Of a stretch of DNA of 15,814 bases, positions 6,628 to 14,464 are shown in pieces. Origin of the DNA: JAQBGV01 sp032128395 (GTDB lineage: Bacteria > Planctomycetota > UBA8108 > UBA1146); contig JAQBGV010000089.1 of assembly GCA_032128395.1 (NCBI GenBank), positions 1-15,814 of the forward strand, given 5' to 3'. The notes beneath the pieces were generated by a model. That model saw only the letters and a list, made by a program, of their open reading frames with translations. It made no database searches and was not told the origin of the DNA. The position numbers and the translations under genes are program-made. How positions within the stretch are numbered: position 1 is the stretch's first letter; each line of letters starts with the position of its first letter.

Positions 6628-9600
6628 TCACTCATCGAGCAAGCGGGCGGGGCGGACGCCGAGGATGGTATTCCTCGCCTCTTCTGAAAACGCAGCGCGC
6701 ATCGAAGAGCGAGCGAACATGGCAGATTCGTAGAAGCAGCCTCCCCGGTGCTGTCGGCCCTCCGAGAGAATCGATCCACTGGAGCGTTCCCCGTCCTCTC
6801 CCACGAAGGGCACGGAGTATCCTTCCATACCGCCCAGGCAGTGTTCCCAGACACCTCCATGCACATCGTGCAGCCCGAATCCGTTGGCGCGGAAGTTACC
6901 CACGGGCGCATGCAGCATGTAGCCGTCATCGAGGCCTTCTGTGCAGGTCCACGTCGGTTGATAGAGCTTGCAGAAGTCATCGGCGATGTTTGCGGCGCCC
7001 TGAAGGCTCGCAGTGCTGTCACCGGTCCAGAAGATGCTCCTTGTTCCACCCCGTGCGGCCGCTTCCCACTGCGCCTCGGTGGGAAGAATCAGACCCAAGT
7101 CCTGGAGGGTCTGGTCGCACATCGTCCATGTCACATTTTCGACAGGATGCACACCTGTGATCGGGTGCAGCCCGGGGAACGTTCCTGCCTTTTGGGAGCT
7201 AGGGGCCTTCTCATGCGATGGGCTCCGCGACCACTGCGCTTGCGTCATCTCGTACTTCGAGAGGAAGAACGGCCGCAAGGGGACCTCGTGAATCGGTGCT
7301 TCCGGTTCCGTCGCCCAAGGGTCGATGTTTGGGGATCCGATTCCAATCTCTACTGGCGCTGAAAGAACCTCCTCCGCCCCGCCACGAGCAATCTTGAATC
7401 GGGCGGTCTCGCCGGTGATGAGCGTCACCATGCACTCGTTCAGCCCGAGTTGATTGGGGGTGGCGATGTCGTTCACCGTGACGAGAAGGTCGTCGGGCAG
7501 CAGTCCTGCCCGCGCGGCCAGCGAACCTTCGGTCACCCCCGAGACACGGAGGCCGTTGGAGGTCAGCTCGGTCTCGACCCCGATTTCGGGAGGGACTGCC
7601 CCCATGTAGTAGGTTCCCCCTGGGATCAGCACGAACACCATCGCTGTCTCCTCGGAGATCTTCCACCGATTGCATCGTCCGGGAGTTTCCGGGTCGTAAT
7701 CGGAGTTCAGCACTGGCTTCGTCCCGGTCTGCGGATACCAGAATTCCCAGAGGCCAGTGCGGGGATTGAGATCGAGCGGCAGGAGCCCGAGCTGGGGGGA
7801 GAGAACGTTGTCTTTGTAGAGCGGACACTGGCTGGGATCCGCAATGGAAGAAATCGCTTCCGCCCACGAGGTGGCGGCCTGAGCACTAGTGAGAGTCAGC
7901 TCCTCAACCACCGAAGCCAACTCGAGTCGTTTCTTGATCTCCGCGATCGTGCCGCTGCCCCGGCCGAAGTCATGAAGTCCCGCGATCAATTCGTCGAGCA
8001 TTTCGTGCTGCCACGCGACATCGGTGTCCTCCTCGGCGAACCGGGGTTGGCTCAGTTGGCTTTCCAAGCGCTCCATGCCGGTCGCGAAACTGTCGATATG
8101 CGCGGCGAATCGCTCGACTGCTCCTTCTCCTCGAACGAGTCTCATCTCCTCGGAGAGTAGCAAACTCTCCTCCATGAACCACTTTGCCCTGCTCTCTTCT
8201 GCTCGGGCGAGGCACGTTTCCATCGCTGAAAGCGATTCCTCGAATCGTCCCGTCGCATAGCGCGCCCAGGCCACGACGAGCCACTCCCGCGCGGCTGGAG
8301 GATCGAGAGCCGCCATTCGCTCCGCCAGAGCGCCGCCTCGAGTTTCGGCGCCGAAGGATGGGCGATCGCGATCGGTGAGGTCCCATGCTTCCTTGCCCAG
8401 GTCTTCGGCGGAGAGGAGGAGCTCCTCGTCCGTCAGTGAGGGGAGATCTGGGGGCGCACCACCCGCGACAGCCGGTGTGAGGGAACGCAACCAGGCGAGC
8501 CGCGCTTGCCCGCGCAGAAGCTCCGGGTAGAGGGAATGGCTCTGGCGCTCTGCGTTCACTTGCTCGGCGGAGCGAATGCTGGCCCGCGCTCCCAGTTGGA
8601 GGAGGGACTCCTCGTGGAACGAGAGACGCGAGTAAAGAGACTCCGCCTTGTCGAGCCAGGACATCATGCCATCGATCTTCGACGGAAGAGCGGGCCAAAG
8701 CGTGGCTGCCTCCGTTGAGTAGTCGGCGAGCAGTTTCGCATCGGAGAGTCGCAAGACGCGTTCCCTGTCGGCGACCGCCTGCCGTTCGCTCTCGACGGCC
8801 TCTTCGCGAGCGACGATGGCATCCTCTTTCGCCAGTCGCTCCGATTTCGCCGAGGCAGTCGCGCGCCTGGCCTCGCCATCTGCGCGGTCCCGCTCGATGA
8901 GCGCCCACCCGAGCGTCGCGACCAGAAGGAAGAGTGCGACTGCCCCGGATGCAGCCCAGCCGCGGTTGCGTCCGACCCACTTTCGCAGTTCGGCGTAGGC
9001 GCCACTCTCATAGGCGCCGACGACCCGGTTCTCGAGGAAGGCGCGCAGGTCTGCCGAAAGCGCCTCCATGTCGGCGTATCGATCGGACATCGAGCGCGCC
9101 ATCGCCTTCTCGCAGATCGCGACGAGTGCGGGCGGGGTCTCGGGAGCGAGTTTCGAAAGCGGAGTGGGAGGTCCCTGGATCACGCGGATGAGCGCTTCGC
9201 GTGCCGACAGCTTCTTCCCCGGCGGCACGAATGGAATGCTCCCGCTCAAGAGTTGGTAGAGCACCGCGCCCAACGAGTAGACATCGGAGGCCGCGCTGAG
9301 ATCTTCGATCCGTCCCTCCGCCTGCTCGGGGGGCATGTAGCACGGGGTGCCGAGGACGCGACCGTCGAGGGTCACCAGCGGCGACTCGTCGTGATCGGTG
9401 CAGGCTCCATCGCCGGGAGCTTCTTCGCGCAGGCGCAGATTGTGCCGATCCTCCCGGTCGAGGGTGCGCGCGAGCCCCCAATCCATGACGTAGACCTCAC
9501 CGAAACTTCCAACCATCAGGTTCGACGGCTTCAGGTCGCGGTGGATCACTTTCTTCGAGTGCGCGTAGGCGAGAGCGTCGCAGGCCTTGAGGACCGCGCC

Positions 9601-10221
9601 GAGTGCTCGAACCTGCGTCCAGCCATCCTCCCCGGACCTGACCTTCGAGAAGATCTTGCTGAGATCGTCTCCCTGGACGAGGCGCATGGTGAAGTACACC
9701 TGGCCCTTGTGGTCGAGCCCGAGTTCGTGCACCGGCACCACCCCGGGGTGATCGAGTTGCCCGGTCACCTGCGCCTCCTCGAGGAAGCGGCTCAGCGTCT
9801 CGGGATCTGCCGGAGGAGTCGCCTCGGTCGACGGGCCGGCATCGCGCCCCAACACCACCTTCATCGCCGCGCGGCGCGCCAGGTCTTCGTCCCACACCTC
9901 GTACACCGCACCCTGCCCCCCGCGGCCGATGCGCCCGCGGATCTGATAGCGATCGGGGGAACCGGTCCGGGACCGGATTTTCTCGATGCGTGCGGTGGGA
10001 TCCGAACCAGACGCGGGAGGGGTGAGGGGCGACTGGAAGAGCGCGCCCAGCGCAACGTCTAGTTTCCGATCCTCGCCGGACGCCTGAGTGGCAGAGATGT
10101 CACCGGGTGCACCCAGATCGGCGACGGGCGAGGTGGGCGAAGAGCCGTCGTCTTCATCGGCTGGCGCGACGGGAGGGGTCTTCTCCTCGGGGGAGCCGGG
10201 GCCGGAATCAGATACGTTCAA
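6628..10221 (-). CDS. Transmembrane Ser/Thr protein kinase with PDZ-containing FGE-sulfatase (SUMF1) domain
   Basis: 1197 residues. The kinase domain spans about 91-395: glycine loop GRGGQGAV (99-106), catalytic Lys121 in AMKVV, HRDLKPSN (Asp229), DWG in place of DFG (Asp247), and MPPE in place of APE (Glu299). All catalytic residues are present, so it should phosphorylate Ser/Thr. One membrane helix (about 421-441) is followed by a charged, coiled-coil-prone segment (about 442-490), then a long helical region of unknown type. A C-terminal FGE-sulfatase domain (about 862-1195) has IPGGTYYMGA, PFFLSKYEMTQAQW, LPTEAQWEAAARGG, GGVWEHC and a degenerate RGGCFYE. A PDZ-like segment (about 876-955) sits inside it. 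The start is TTG at 10221, supported by GGAG 7 nt upstream; no in-frame ATG or GTG lies close upstream. It begins 74 nt after the sigma factor gene. Phosphorylation target and ligand are unknown. Confidence 0.92.
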   Translation of the reverse strand: MNVSDSGPGSPEEKTPPVAPADEDDGSSPTSPVADLGAPGDISATQASGEDRKLDVALGALFQSPLTPPASGSDPTARIEKIRSRTGSPDRYQIRGRIGRGGQGAVYEVWDEDLARRAAMKVVLGRDAGPSTEATPPADPETLSRFLEEAQVTGQLDHPGVVPVHELGLDHKGQVYFTMRLVQGDDLSKIFSKVRSGEDGWTQVRALGAVLKACDALAYAHSKKVIHRDLKPSNLMVGSFGEVYVMDWGLARTLDREDRHNLRLREEAPGDGACTDHDESPLVTLDGRVLGTPCYMPPEQAEGRIEDLSAASDVYSLGAVLYQLLSGSIPFVPPGKKLSAREALIRVIQGPPTPLSKLAPETPPALVAICEKAMARSMSDRYADMEALSADLRAFLENRVVGAYESGAYAELRKWVGRNRGWAASGAVALFLLVATLGWALIERDRADGEARRATASAKSERLAKEDAIVAREEAVESERQAVADRERVLRLSDAKLLADYSTEAATLWPALPSKIDGMMSWLDKAESLYSRLSFHEESLLQLGARASIRSAEQVNAERQSHSLYPELLRGQARLAWLRSLTPAVAGGAPPDLPSLTDEELLLSAEDLGKEAWDLTDRDRPSFGAETRGGALAERMAALDPPAAREWLVVAWARYATGRFEESLSAMETCLARAEESRAKWFMEESLLLSEEMRLVRGEGAVERFAAHIDSFATGMERLESQLSQPRFAEEDTDVAWQHEMLDELIAGLHDFGRGSGTIAEIKKRLELASVVEELTLTSAQAATSWAEAISSIADPSQCPLYKDNVLSPQLGLLPLDLNPRTGLWEFWYPQTGTKPVLNSDYDPETPGRCNRWKISEETAMVFVLIPGGTYYMGAVPPEIGVETELTSNGLRVSGVTEGSLAARAGLLPDDLLVTVNDIATPNQLGLNECMVTLITGETARFKIARGGAEEVLSAPVEIGIGSPNIDPWATEPEAPIHEVPLRPFFLSKYEMTQAQWSRSPSHEKAPSSQKAGTFPGLHPITGVHPVENVTWTMCDQTLQDLGLILPTEAQWEAAARGGTRSIFWTGDSTASLQGAANIADDFCKLYQPTWTCTEGLDDGYMLHAPVGNFRANGFGLHDVHGGVWEHCLGGMEGYSVPFVGEDGERSSGSILSEGRQHRGGCFYESAMFARSSMRAAFSEEARNTILGVRPARLLDE

Positions 10222-10295
10222 GTTCGAACTCCATCGATTCGTGGAGCAACTGCATCGTGCGGTGCGACAGAGTTCTCTCGAGAGTCGTCAGTGGG

Positions 10296-10979
10296 TTATC
10301 CGGCGAGCAGCTCCAGTAGCTGTGCGCATTCCTTCTCGGCATTGCGGGGGTCATCGGGGTGATGGAAAGAGACCACATCGAAAAGGGCCTGCTTGAACTC
10401 GCCCCTGGCTCGCCGGTACTCCTCGTGGACCGCGGACCTCTCGGCTCCCCAACGTTCGGCGATCGCGCGAACGGGGAGATTCTCCTCGAACTTCAGGCGG
10501 AGCAGATCGATACGCCGTACGGCCTGCTGGCCGGCATCCTGGGCGCGTCGGGTCTGGAGCTCGAGCGCCTCCCGCATGAGGGAGAGCGCCCACGCCCGGT
10601 CGAAGGCCCCCGACAAGGTCGCCTCATCGCGCTCCACCGCATCGAGATTCAGGGCGGATTCCGGGGGATGCTCGCGCGCACGCGCCTGCGCGGTCTCGAC
10701 CCGACGCGCGACATTGCGAGCGACTCCGTAGAGAAGCGCTCGGAAGCCTCCCGGTGCGCCCCGCACCGTGCGCTCGAGCACTCCCCCCTGACGGAAGAAC
10801 TCGAAGAAGACCTCCTGCACCGCGTCGTCGCGTTCCTGGAGGAGTCGATTCCCGCTCCACCGCGCGCCGAGGTATGCCTCGACCGGAGCGTAATAACGGC
10901 GTGCGAACGCATCGCGCTCGTACGCGGCACCGTGGGCAGCGGCCTGGATCAAGGTCCAGCAGGTTTCATCGGGTTGCAT
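10296..10979 (-). CDS. ECF-family RNA polymerase sigma factor
   Basis: 227 residues from the ATG at 10979. A GTG at 11021 would add 14 residues, but the protein fits the family best from the ATG; a weak GGA lies 6 nt before it. Region 2 covers about residues 22-95 (DAFARRYYAPVEAYL, then RDDAVQEVFFEFFRQG, the core-binding and -10 recognition part). Region 4 covers about 155-200 (LRLKFEENLPVRAIAERWG, then a second helix with SAVHEEYRRARGEFKQAL, the -35 recognition helix-turn-helix). There is no region 1 or 3, as usual for ECF factors. No anti-sigma factor gene is adjacent. The next gene on the same strand, 74 nt away, is the membrane kinase, so control by phosphorylation is plausible; ECF-kinase pairs are known from Planctomycetota. 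The regulated genes are unknown. Confidence 0.88.
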   Translation of the reverse strand: MQPDETCWTLIQAAAHGAAYERDAFARRYYAPVEAYLGARWSGNRLLQERDDAVQEVFFEFFRQGGVLERTVRGAPGGFRALLYGVARNVARRVETAQARAREHPPESALNLDAVERDEATLSGAFDRAWALSLMREALELQTRRAQDAGQQAVRRIDLLRLKFEENLPVRAIAERWGAERSAVHEEYRRARGEFKQALFDVVSFHHPDDPRNAEKECAQLLELLAG

Positions 10980-11100
10980 GATTCCATGATAGACCTTCGG
11001 GGTGCTTTCTCTGCGAACCAACTCAGTGCCCGGTCCCCAGGCTTGGGATCAGGGTGGAAGTCCTACGTGGTCCTCGCGCAGGCACTTACAAGCGGATGAG

Positions 11101-11123
11101 AGAATCGCCGAGCAGCGATTTCT
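11101..11123. repeat. Inverted repeat / hairpin
   Basis: Plus strand AGAATCGC (11101-11108), a 6-nt loop CGAGCA, then GCGATTTCT (11115-11123). This gives an 8-bp stem with one bulged base. It lies about 30 bp from the longer hairpin at 11153-11182. Its function is unknown. Confidence 0.5.
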
Positions 11124-11152
11124 TCCGGACTCAAAGATGTTTTCCCCGAAAA

Positions 11153-11182
11153 CCCTCCACACCGCGAACCCGGTGTAGAGGG
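11153..11182 (-). terminator. Strong hairpin followed by TTTT on the minus strand (possible terminator or intergenic palindrome)
   Basis: CCCTCCACACCG (11153-11164) pairs with CGGTGTAGAGGG (11171-11182) over 12 positions with one mismatch and a 6-nt loop. Read on the minus strand, the stem is followed by TTTTCGGGGAAAAC, so it could end a minus-strand transcript. No minus-strand gene lies upstream of it in this gap. It could instead end an unannotated small RNA or be a dispersed palindromic element. Confidence 0.4.
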
Positions 11183-11432
11183 GCCGCCATCGAGCGCTAT
11201 CCGCGACTCGGCGCGTGCGTGCCCCTCCGCTGCCGGTCCTCCCGCTTTCTCGGGGGGAGGGATATGCCTCGAACGAGGGCGGTCCCACGATCGGATCAGT
11301 CAAAGGGCGTCTCGGTGCAAGTGGAGGTCGCGCGACATTGACCCTAGGTGGTTGTTTCTGGCAGTGGATTCGGACGGTCGCCCTGGAGGCGATCGCCACC
11401 CTGATGTCCCTCAGTATCTAGGAGAATCGAGC

Positions 11433-12386
11433 ATGAGACAGTTCTTCGGTTCCATCTTCACGAGTGCTCACCGTTTCACCGCAGTCTTCGCGGTCATGAT
11501 TCTGGTCCTGGCGTCTACGGCATTGCCGGCGCAGGTCACCCCCCCGCCCGGGTACACCCTCGAGATCTTGAATCTCCCGGCCACTGCGGCCGCCTACCAG
11601 ATGAACAGTTCTGGCACGGTCATCGGTATTTACGCGGACATCTGGGGGGGATGGATCCTCGAGAACGGGCAGTTCACCGAGGTTGTGCACCCCTCGGGTG
11701 AGGTGCAGCTCGCTGGCATCAATGATCAAGGCACCGTCTTCGGGTTCTACGAAGCAGTCGTCGGGGGCCCCGAGCGGGTCGGCTTCTCCCGGGCTGCCAA
11801 CGGGACCATCACCGACTACATCTTCCCCGCCCCGGATGTCTTCGCGACGCGCTTTTACTCAGGGAACAACGGAGGCGACATGGTCGGGAGTTACGAGACC
11901 ACTTCGAGCATGACGAGGGAGGCGTTCCTTCGGAACAAGAAGGGGCAGTCCACCGACATCACCCCCCCGACCTCCGTCTTCGCGGAAGCGACCAGCATCA
12001 ATGACAAAGGAGTGGTCACGGGTTACTTCGTCAGCGCCCTGGACGGTACGTTCCATGGGTTCCAATACAAGAACGGAGTCCATACCATCATCGATCATCC
12101 GGATTTCGGCGTATCGGTATTCGGCACTGACACGTTTCGGACCAACAACCGGGGCGATACGGTGGGACACAACTACACCACCCCGGCCTTGGACGAATGG
12201 GGCTCCTTCCTGAGAACCAGCCACGGGACGTTCATCGACATCTCCTACACGGATCCTGATCCGCTGTTCCTCTTCGCTCAGGTCAGTGACATCAACGACA
12301 CGGGAGACATCCTCGGCATTGCGTTCTACATCGACCCGGCCTCGCCCGTCGGGTTCTCGCTCGTGAACTACATCTGGCGAAAGTGA
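11433..12386 (+). CDS. Secreted HAF-repeat protein
   Basis: 317 residues. The start at 11433 is chosen because AGGAG lies about 8 nt upstream and a signal peptide follows directly: a basic start, a hydrophobic core near residues 15-30, and a likely cleavage after LPA at 33. The mature part has repeated blades of the form (I/M)N(D/N/S)xGxVxGxY: MNSSGTVIGIY, INDQGTVFGFY, INDKGVVTGYF, NNRGDTVGHN and INDTGDILGIA. Each is followed by an aromatic segment describing the next strand. This matches HAF-repeat / DUF3466-like extracellular proteins thought to form beta propellers. No C-terminal sorting motif or transmembrane segment is seen. It is transcribed alone, divergently from the sigma factor gene and towards a hairpin terminator. 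The substrate or role is unknown. Confidence 0.8.
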   Translation: MRQFFGSIFTSAHRFTAVFAVMILVLASTALPAQVTPPPGYTLEILNLPATAAAYQMNSSGTVIGIYADIWGGWILENGQFTEVVHPSGEVQLAGINDQGTVFGFYEAVVGGPERVGFSRAANGTITDYIFPAPDVFATRFYSGNNGGDMVGSYETTSSMTREAFLRNKKGQSTDITPPTSVFAEATSINDKGVVTGYFVSALDGTFHGFQYKNGVHTIIDHPDFGVSVFGTDTFRTNNRGDTVGHNYTTPALDEWGSFLRTSHGTFIDISYTDPDPLFLFAQVSDINDTGDILGIAFYIDPASPVGFSLVNYIWRK

Positions 12387-12503
12387 TTGTGCGGCGGCTC
12401 GGGGCTCGGGAATCGTGGCCCGACTCAGAAGTTCGCGCGCGGAGTAGCGCGAACGAGGAGTAAGTCCCGGTCACACGGATTGCGATCTTCTGCTCAAGAC
12501 CTG

Positions 12504-12540
12504 CACCGGGCCGCTTCAAAGCGGTCCGGTGCTCTTATTG
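12504..12540 (+). terminator. Rho-independent terminator after the HAF-repeat gene
   Basis: CACCGGGCCGC (12504-12514), loop TTCAAA, and GCGGTCCGGTG (12521-12531) form an 11-bp stem with one G-U pair, followed by CTCTTATTG. It lies between two convergent genes, 118 nt after one stop and 20 nt before the other gene's stop. The T tract is clearer for the plus strand; read on the minus strand, there is no good T run. Confidence 0.75.
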
Positions 12541-12550
12541 AACGAGAGCC

Positions 12551-13258
12551 CTACTTCTTCTCCGCGACCCAGATCACGAACCTTGCGCCCTTCCCCTCCT
12601 TCGCTCGTGAGCGCACCTCTTCGCACTCGAATCCTGCTCTGCGAAGGTTTTGGGAGAAGAACTTCGCGGGTCCCGCGGCCCAGATCGTCGCGACTCCGGG
12701 CTTGCGGATCGCTTTCGCCAAGGTTCGGAGACCGTCGCGCGAATAGAGCCACCCCTCCGACGGTCCCGTCTTCGAGTGGGGACCGTTGTCGATGTCGGAG
12801 ATGATCGCATCGTAGGAACCCGGGTTCTCTCGCAACAGATCGGCGACGTCCCCGACCACGACCGTCACGCGCGGATCGTCGAGAGGGGCCTCGGCGAGAG
12901 GGGCGAGGAGAGTGCGGTTCCACTCGACCACCTCCGGGACCAGTTCGGAGACGATCACCTCGGCGTCTTCGCTGACGAGGTCGAGGGTGGTTCGGAGCGT
13001 GAAACCCATCCCGAGCCCGCCGATCAGCACGCGCGGGGCGGGCTTTCCGTGGATCTTCTCGCACGCCAGATGAGCGAGCTCCTCCTCCGAAGATGTCGCG
13101 CGGCTGTTCATCAGCTCCCAGTTGCCGACGAAGATAGAGAAAACCTCGCCGTGTTGGTAGAGGCGGAGCTCCGCACCGGGCGCGAGTTCGTCGTTCTGTC
13201 CCGGTAGGCCGACGGTGTCGGGGATGACCGCGGTCGCGATCAGCTTGCGGGGGAGCAT
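12551..13258 (-). CDS. Spermidine synthase-like methyltransferase-fold protein
   Basis: 235 residues from the ATG at 13258, preceded by AAGGGA about 8 nt upstream. A longer start at 13369 adds 37 unconvincing residues. Residues about 77-115 carry the nucleotide-binding motif VLIGGLGMGFTLR and the acidic end of the next strand (VSELVPEVVEWN). DDPRVTVVVGDVADLL (about 127-142) and YDAIISDIDNGP (149-160) follow, as in the spermine/spermidine synthase superfamily. A small N-terminal beta region (ELRLYQHGEVFSIFVGNWELMNSR) is as expected. The catalytic aspartate pair of true aminopropyltransferases is not clearly present (DIDNGP is found instead). It may therefore use another substrate, and a polyamine role is not assured. 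The gene is monocistronic and convergent with the HAF-repeat gene. Confidence 0.85.
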   Translation of the reverse strand: MLPRKLIATAVIPDTVGLPGQNDELAPGAELRLYQHGEVFSIFVGNWELMNSRATSSEEELAHLACEKIHGKPAPRVLIGGLGMGFTLRTTLDLVSEDAEVIVSELVPEVVEWNRTLLAPLAEAPLDDPRVTVVVGDVADLLRENPGSYDAIISDIDNGPHSKTGPSEGWLYSRDGLRTLAKAIRKPGVATIWAAGPAKFFSQNLRRAGFECEEVRSRAKEGKGARFVIWVAEKK

Positions 13259-13438
13259 CCAGGGTCCCTTCGAGGAGTGTGAGAGGCCAAGGTACCGCGA
13301 TCGACCGCGTTCGAGAACCGATCGCTCGCCCGAGCGCTCGATTCGATCCAGGAGTGTGGCCCCCAGCACTTGATTTCACCCGCGACGAAGTCGAGGATTC
13401 AGGCGGTGCTTCGGAAAGTCAGAAAGCGATGGAGCTCC

Positions 13439-14455
13439 ATGAATCACATCCACAGGCTGCTCACGGCGGTTCTTGCTCTCGTACCGATAGTTTCGAGTCC
13501 ACTCCTCGCGCAGGACGAACCGGCGAAGAAGTCCCCCCCGACTTGGCAACAGATCGGGCCGCTCCTCGATGAGTACTGCACCCACTGCCACGGCGGAGAG
13601 GGGCCGACCCGTGGACTCGATCTCGGGACGCTCGCGGGGGTGAAGAAAGGGAGTCGAGACGGGGAGGTCATCGAGACGGACGAGCCCGAAGAGAGCGAAC
13701 TCGTTCTTCGTCTGCGCGGGAAGAGCGAGCCCCGCATGCCACTCGACGGTCCGCCGTACCTCACGAGCGAGCAGATCGCGCTCGTCGTCGCGTGGATCGA
13801 GGCGGGACTCCCCGAGGGGAGTGCTCCCGAGAAGCCGGCGAAACCCGACGGCCCGGCGAAACCCGGTGAGCCCGAGAAGCCAGAGAAGCCAGAGAAGCCC
13901 GGCGCGTCGAAGCCCCCGAAGGGGCGCAAGCCCCCCGGTCCGAACGACCCGGTCACCTGGTCGCACGTCGCGCCGATCTTCGCGAAGCGGTGTGTGAAGT
14001 GTCACAAGAACGGGGGGATCCGCGGGAAAGCGCCGGAGGGGCTCGAGTTGATCTCGCTCGAACGAGTGCTTCGGGGAGGTGAACGTGTCGCGCTCATCCC
14101 CGGGAATGCCAGTGCGAGTCCCATCGTCCGCCATGTCCGAGGCATCGCGTCCCCGAGGATGCCGCTCGACGGCCCGCCGTATCTTTCGAATGGCGAGATC
14201 GCTCTGATCGAACGTTGGGTCCGTGGCGGCGCGCTCGACTCGAGCGGGAACCCGTCGCCGGTCCCGGTCGGTCGCGAAGTGCGCTATCGCGGTCGGCTGA
14301 CGGGGATCTGGCAGATCGACGGAATCGACGTCATCGTCGACGGAGGCACCCGCATCGACAAGAAGAAGCGACCCCGAGTGGGGGAAGAGGCTGAGGTGCG
14401 GGGGGTCATTCTGGGGGACGGGCGGATTCGCGCGACCCGGTTGCGGCGCCGCTGA
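13439..14455 (+). CDS. Secreted dihaem cytochrome c (planctomycete type)
   Basis: 338 residues. A signal peptide covers residues 1-24 (hydrophobic core LLTAVLALVPIVSS, ending LLAQ). There are two haem-binding motifs, CTHCH (Cys47, Cys50, His51) and CVKCH (Cys185, Cys188, His189). Each is followed by a matching half with the phrase RMPLDGPPYL (Met100 and Met241, likely axial ligands) and a helix EQIALVVAWIEAG or GEIALIERWVRGG. The two halves look like an internal duplication, joined by a Lys/Pro/Glu-rich linker at about 128-170. A beta-rich C-terminal region (about 278-338) resembles DUF5666-type small barrels. GGAG lies 4 nt before the ATG. The role is periplasmic electron transfer; such domains often accompany larger planctomycete proteins, but this one stands alone. 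Confidence 0.88.
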   Translation: MNHIHRLLTAVLALVPIVSSPLLAQDEPAKKSPPTWQQIGPLLDEYCTHCHGGEGPTRGLDLGTLAGVKKGSRDGEVIETDEPEESELVLRLRGKSEPRMPLDGPPYLTSEQIALVVAWIEAGLPEGSAPEKPAKPDGPAKPGEPEKPEKPEKPGASKPPKGRKPPGPNDPVTWSHVAPIFAKRCVKCHKNGGIRGKAPEGLELISLERVLRGGERVALIPGNASASPIVRHVRGIASPRMPLDGPPYLSNGEIALIERWVRGGALDSSGNPSPVPVGREVRYRGRLTGIWQIDGIDVIVDGGTRIDKKKRPRVGEEAEVRGVILGDGRIRATRLRRR

Positions 14456-14464
14456 AGAGCGCTC

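Larger units (their letters stand above)
10980..11432. other. Divergent intergenic region with several hairpins
   Basis: 453 bp between the divergent sigma factor and HAF-repeat genes, so it should hold both promoters. I see no convincing -35/-10 pair and no credible protein gene. Besides the two inverted repeats listed separately, there is CCCA-GGCT-TGGG near 11037-11048, and CCTCCC pairing with GGGAGG near 11237-11260. Confidence 0.5.

Noticed and set aside
10208..10234. Eight-codon open frame starting with ATG just before the kinase TTG start
   Set aside because: It overlaps the kinase start in another frame and has no clear ribosome binding site of its own. A leader-peptide role is possible but unsupported.
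14284..14464. Extension of the SLA1-homology-like frame through the cytochrome gene
   Set aside because: The text is Arg/Ser/Pro-rich and antisense to a good gene. The alternative frame ends neatly at 14465.
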